Below are positions 20,077 to 21,724 of a stretch of DNA of 21,724 bases, piece after piece. The DNA lies in assembly GCA_050693935.1 (NCBI GenBank), contig JBOGWU010000039.1:1-21724 (forward strand), given 5' to 3'. Source of the DNA: WHSV01 sp050693935. Lineage in GTDB: Bacteria; Actinomycetota; CADDZG01; WHSQ01. The number at the start of each line of letters is the position of its first letter. Position 1 is the stretch's first letter. A program made the translations under genes and the position numbers. Under the pieces are notes generated by a model that made no database searches, was not told the DNA's origin, and saw only the letters and a list, made by a program, of their open reading frames with translations.

Positions 20077-21393
20077 ATGGACGCCATTCGTGCCGCTCTC
20101 ATCTATCTCGACGGTGCCTTCAGGTCCGACATGGCGATCGTGATCGAAGGCGGCCGCATCCACGACGTCGTCTCCATTCCGGAATTGAACGAGGGCCAAC
20201 GCGTCGATGACTGGGGCGAGGTCGCGCTGCTACCCGGCACCGTCAACGCACATGGGCATGCATTTCAGAACCTGCTGAAGGGCTTCGCCGACGATCGCCC
20301 GTTCGATTCCTGGCGTGACGACGTGCTCTATCCCTTCTCCGAAAGGCTCGACGGGGACGCCGTCTACACGGGGGCGCTCTTCGCCTTCGCCGAGGCGTTA
20401 CTGGCGGGCGCGACCACGACCGTCGATTTCTTCTACCTGCACGACGACGGCAACGACAACGCCGAGCAGGTAATCCGCGCGGCGGGCGACATCGGAATCA
20501 GGTTGGTGTTCGCCCGCACCTTCTACGACATGGACGCGCCCACGGGGGCCCCCCGGCGTTACCGGGAGGCAACCGGTGACGCGGTGGCGCGCTGTCTCGC
20601 TCTTGCCGAAGCGCATGGAGGAGATCCGCGGCTATCGATTCAGCCGGCGCCGCACTCTCTCCACGCCGCGTCGCCGGACACCATCGCGGCGGCCCTCGAG
20701 GTTGCAGAGGCGCTCGGCGTGCCCTGCCATCTGCACCTGGCCGAGGCCTCCTACGAGCGCGAGCAGGTGCAAGAGCGGTACGGCACCACGCCCGTGCGCC
20801 TGCTCGAGCGTGAGGGGCTCCTCGGCCCCAGCCTGATAACCATCCACACCGTCTGGGTCGACGACGAGGAACTCGACATGCTGGCGCAAACCAACACCGG
20901 AGTCGTGCACTGCCCGGGAGCCAACGCGTTCCTCGGCGACGGCATCGCCTCGTTGCCAGAGATGCTGGCGCGAGGGCTCCGCGTCGGTCTCGGGCCCGAC
21001 GGTGGGTGCGCCAACAACCGCCAGAGCGTGTTCGACGAGATGCGCTCGGCGTCGCTCATGGCCAAGGCCCGCCTGTGCGACGGCGGTGCGGTCGACGCGC
21101 CGACCGTCTTCGCTCTGGGCACCCGTGGGGGAGCGGACCTGCTCGGCTTGAGCGCGGGGTCGATCGAGTCGGGCCGCGTAGCCGATCTCGTCGCGCTCGA
21201 CCTCAGCGATCTCTCGCTGCAGCCGTTGGTCACGCTCGAGCGCCAGGTGGTGCACTCGATGCAACCGACCGCCATCGCGAAGGTGATGGTGGGCGGTGAG
21301 GTGGTGGTGGAGCGTGGCCGGCTTACGCGCGTGGACCACGTGGATCTGCTTCGCAGCATCGATGATGTAACCAAATCCTGGACGCGGCCCTAA
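20077..21393 (+). CDS. Amidohydrolase, probable formimidoylglutamate deiminase (HutF-like)
   Basis: A 438-residue amidohydrolase-superfamily deaminase. The metal motif NAHGHAFQN (His59, His61; HAFQ is typical of HutF), WRDDVLYPF, TTVDFFYLHDDGN, APHSL, a HLHLAEAS His motif, TIHTVWVDD and GLGPDGGC supply the conserved metal ligands and Asp. HutF turns N-formimino-L-glutamate into N-formyl-L-glutamate. It is divergent from hutH and near hutI, so this role fits. However, VVHCPGANAFLGDGI and the GPDGG site resemble ATZ/TRZ-type deaminases (guanine, methylthioadenosine or similar), so the substrate is less sure than the family. ATG 20077 follows a TATTGT -10 box. It is followed 39 bp later by the M20 amidohydrolase. 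Confidence 0.85.
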   Translation: MDAIRAALIYLDGAFRSDMAIVIEGGRIHDVVSIPELNEGQRVDDWGEVALLPGTVNAHGHAFQNLLKGFADDRPFDSWRDDVLYPFSERLDGDAVYTGALFAFAEALLAGATTTVDFFYLHDDGNDNAEQVIRAAGDIGIRLVFARTFYDMDAPTGAPRRYREATGDAVARCLALAEAHGGDPRLSIQPAPHSLHAASPDTIAAALEVAEALGVPCHLHLAEASYEREQVQERYGTTPVRLLEREGLLGPSLITIHTVWVDDEELDMLAQTNTGVVHCPGANAFLGDGIASLPEMLARGLRVGLGPDGGCANNRQSVFDEMRSASLMAKARLCDGGAVDAPTVFALGTRGGADLLGLSAGSIESGRVADLVALDLSDLSLQPLVTLERQVVHSMQPTAIAKVMVGGEVVVERGRLTRVDHVDLLRSIDDVTKSWTRP

Positions 21394-21432
21394 AGTGGAT
21401 ATCTCGAACAACTACGTACTGGGGGACTGACA

Positions 21433-21724
21433 ATGGATCTCAAGGAGCGCGTCAAGACCAAACTTCAGGCGGATAGCTCGAGCCTCATCGAGCTGTCGCA
21501 CCGGGTCCACGCCACTCCCGAGCTTGCCTACGAGGAGTATCAATCCTCGACCGCGCTCGCCGACGCGCTCGAGAGTGGCGGGATGAAGGTCGAACGGCGC
21601 GCCCACGGCCTCGATACCGCGTTCAGAGCGACCGCGGGCAAGGGAGCGAGGCACGTCTGCATCTGTGCCGAGTTCGACGCGCTTCCGAACATCGGTCATG
21701 CCTGCGGGCACAACATCATCGGAA
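21433..21724 (+). CDS. M20-family amidohydrolase/peptidase (5' part, cut by window end)
   Basis: The first 97 residues of a zinc-dependent M20 enzyme. RVHATPELAYEEY, ICAEFDALPNIGHACGHNIIG give the family's Asp (Asp82) and the first metal His (His89 in HACGHN). The EFDALP-IGHACGHN pattern is that of the M20D/AbgB and PM20D2-type aminoacyl or aminobenzoyl-glutamate hydrolases. ATG 21433 has GGGGGA about 7-12 nt upstream. It lies 39 bp after the HutF-like gene and probably shares its transcript. Its position in the hut island suggests that it may act on an N-acylated glutamate, possibly N-formyl-L-glutamate in place of HutG; this is inference from context. Confidence 0.88.
   Translation, partial: MDLKERVKTKLQADSSSLIELSHRVHATPELAYEEYQSSTALADALESGGMKVERRAHGLDTAFRATAGKGARHVCICAEFDALPNIGHACGHNIIG

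Overview
The window is about 21.7 kb of GC-rich, densely packed bacterial DNA. It most likely comes from a deep-branching or uncultured member of the Actinomycetota. The evidence for that is a DUF5319 protein (a family I know essentially only from actinobacteria), a FolP2-type dihydropteroate synthase homologue resembling Rv1207, HadA/HadB-like single-hotdog dehydratases, a PknB-type kinase with four PASTA repeats, frequent GTG/TTG starts, and several start codons that sit 6-9 nt after a TANNNT -10 box, as expected for leaderless actinobacterial mRNAs. I see no rRNA, tRNA, CRISPR array, insertion sequence or prophage. Lineage is inferred from gene content only.

Layout. 1-1969 (+) is the tail of an unrecognised gene followed by three consecutive MaoC/hotdog dehydratase genes: a HadA/HadB-like pair, then a fused double-hotdog protein. 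1985-2094 is a 60-bp tandem repeat with a strong palindrome between convergent genes. 2088-2963 (-) is a rhomboid protease with an N-terminal zinc finger, divergent from a DNase I-like EEP phosphohydrolase (3027-3725), which is followed by a coiled-coil lipoprotein and a PASTA Ser/Thr kinase (3812-6105). 6091-6498 (-) NUDIX and 6520 (+) EamA are divergent across a 21-bp palindromic gap; EamA is followed by folP2. 8224-8379 (-) is a short FlgM-like ORF divergent from a stand-alone response regulator, which is overlapped by a prepilin peptidase. A REC-GGDEF(degenerate)-LuxR regulator (9573-10811, -) converges on it. From 10923 run DUF5319, an orphan ParA, a CxxC zinc ribbon, an H1-like basic protein, a patatin-like lipase and a glutamate dehydrogenase. 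A 71-aa unknown and a terminator-like hairpin then precede dodecin, an MBL hydrolase and HutI. HutH lies convergent to HutI across a nine-unit 9-bp satellite, and HutF-like plus an M20 amidohydrolase (cut by the window edge) run divergently from HutH.

Functionally the right third reads as a histidine-to-glutamate catabolic island: HutH, (urocanase not in window), HutI, HutF-like deiminase, (HutG not in window, possibly replaced by the M20 enzyme), with glutamate dehydrogenase available to drain glutamate to 2-oxoglutarate. The middle part reads as a signalling and surface-appendage cluster (FlgM-like protein, response regulators, prepilin peptidase). The most interesting non-coding structures are the dodecin hairpin, whose 3' arm is also its ribosome-binding site, the palindrome that holds two opposed -10 boxes between NUDIX and EamA, a hairpin whose loop holds the ParA ribosome-binding site, and a repeated stop-codon-linked palindrome.
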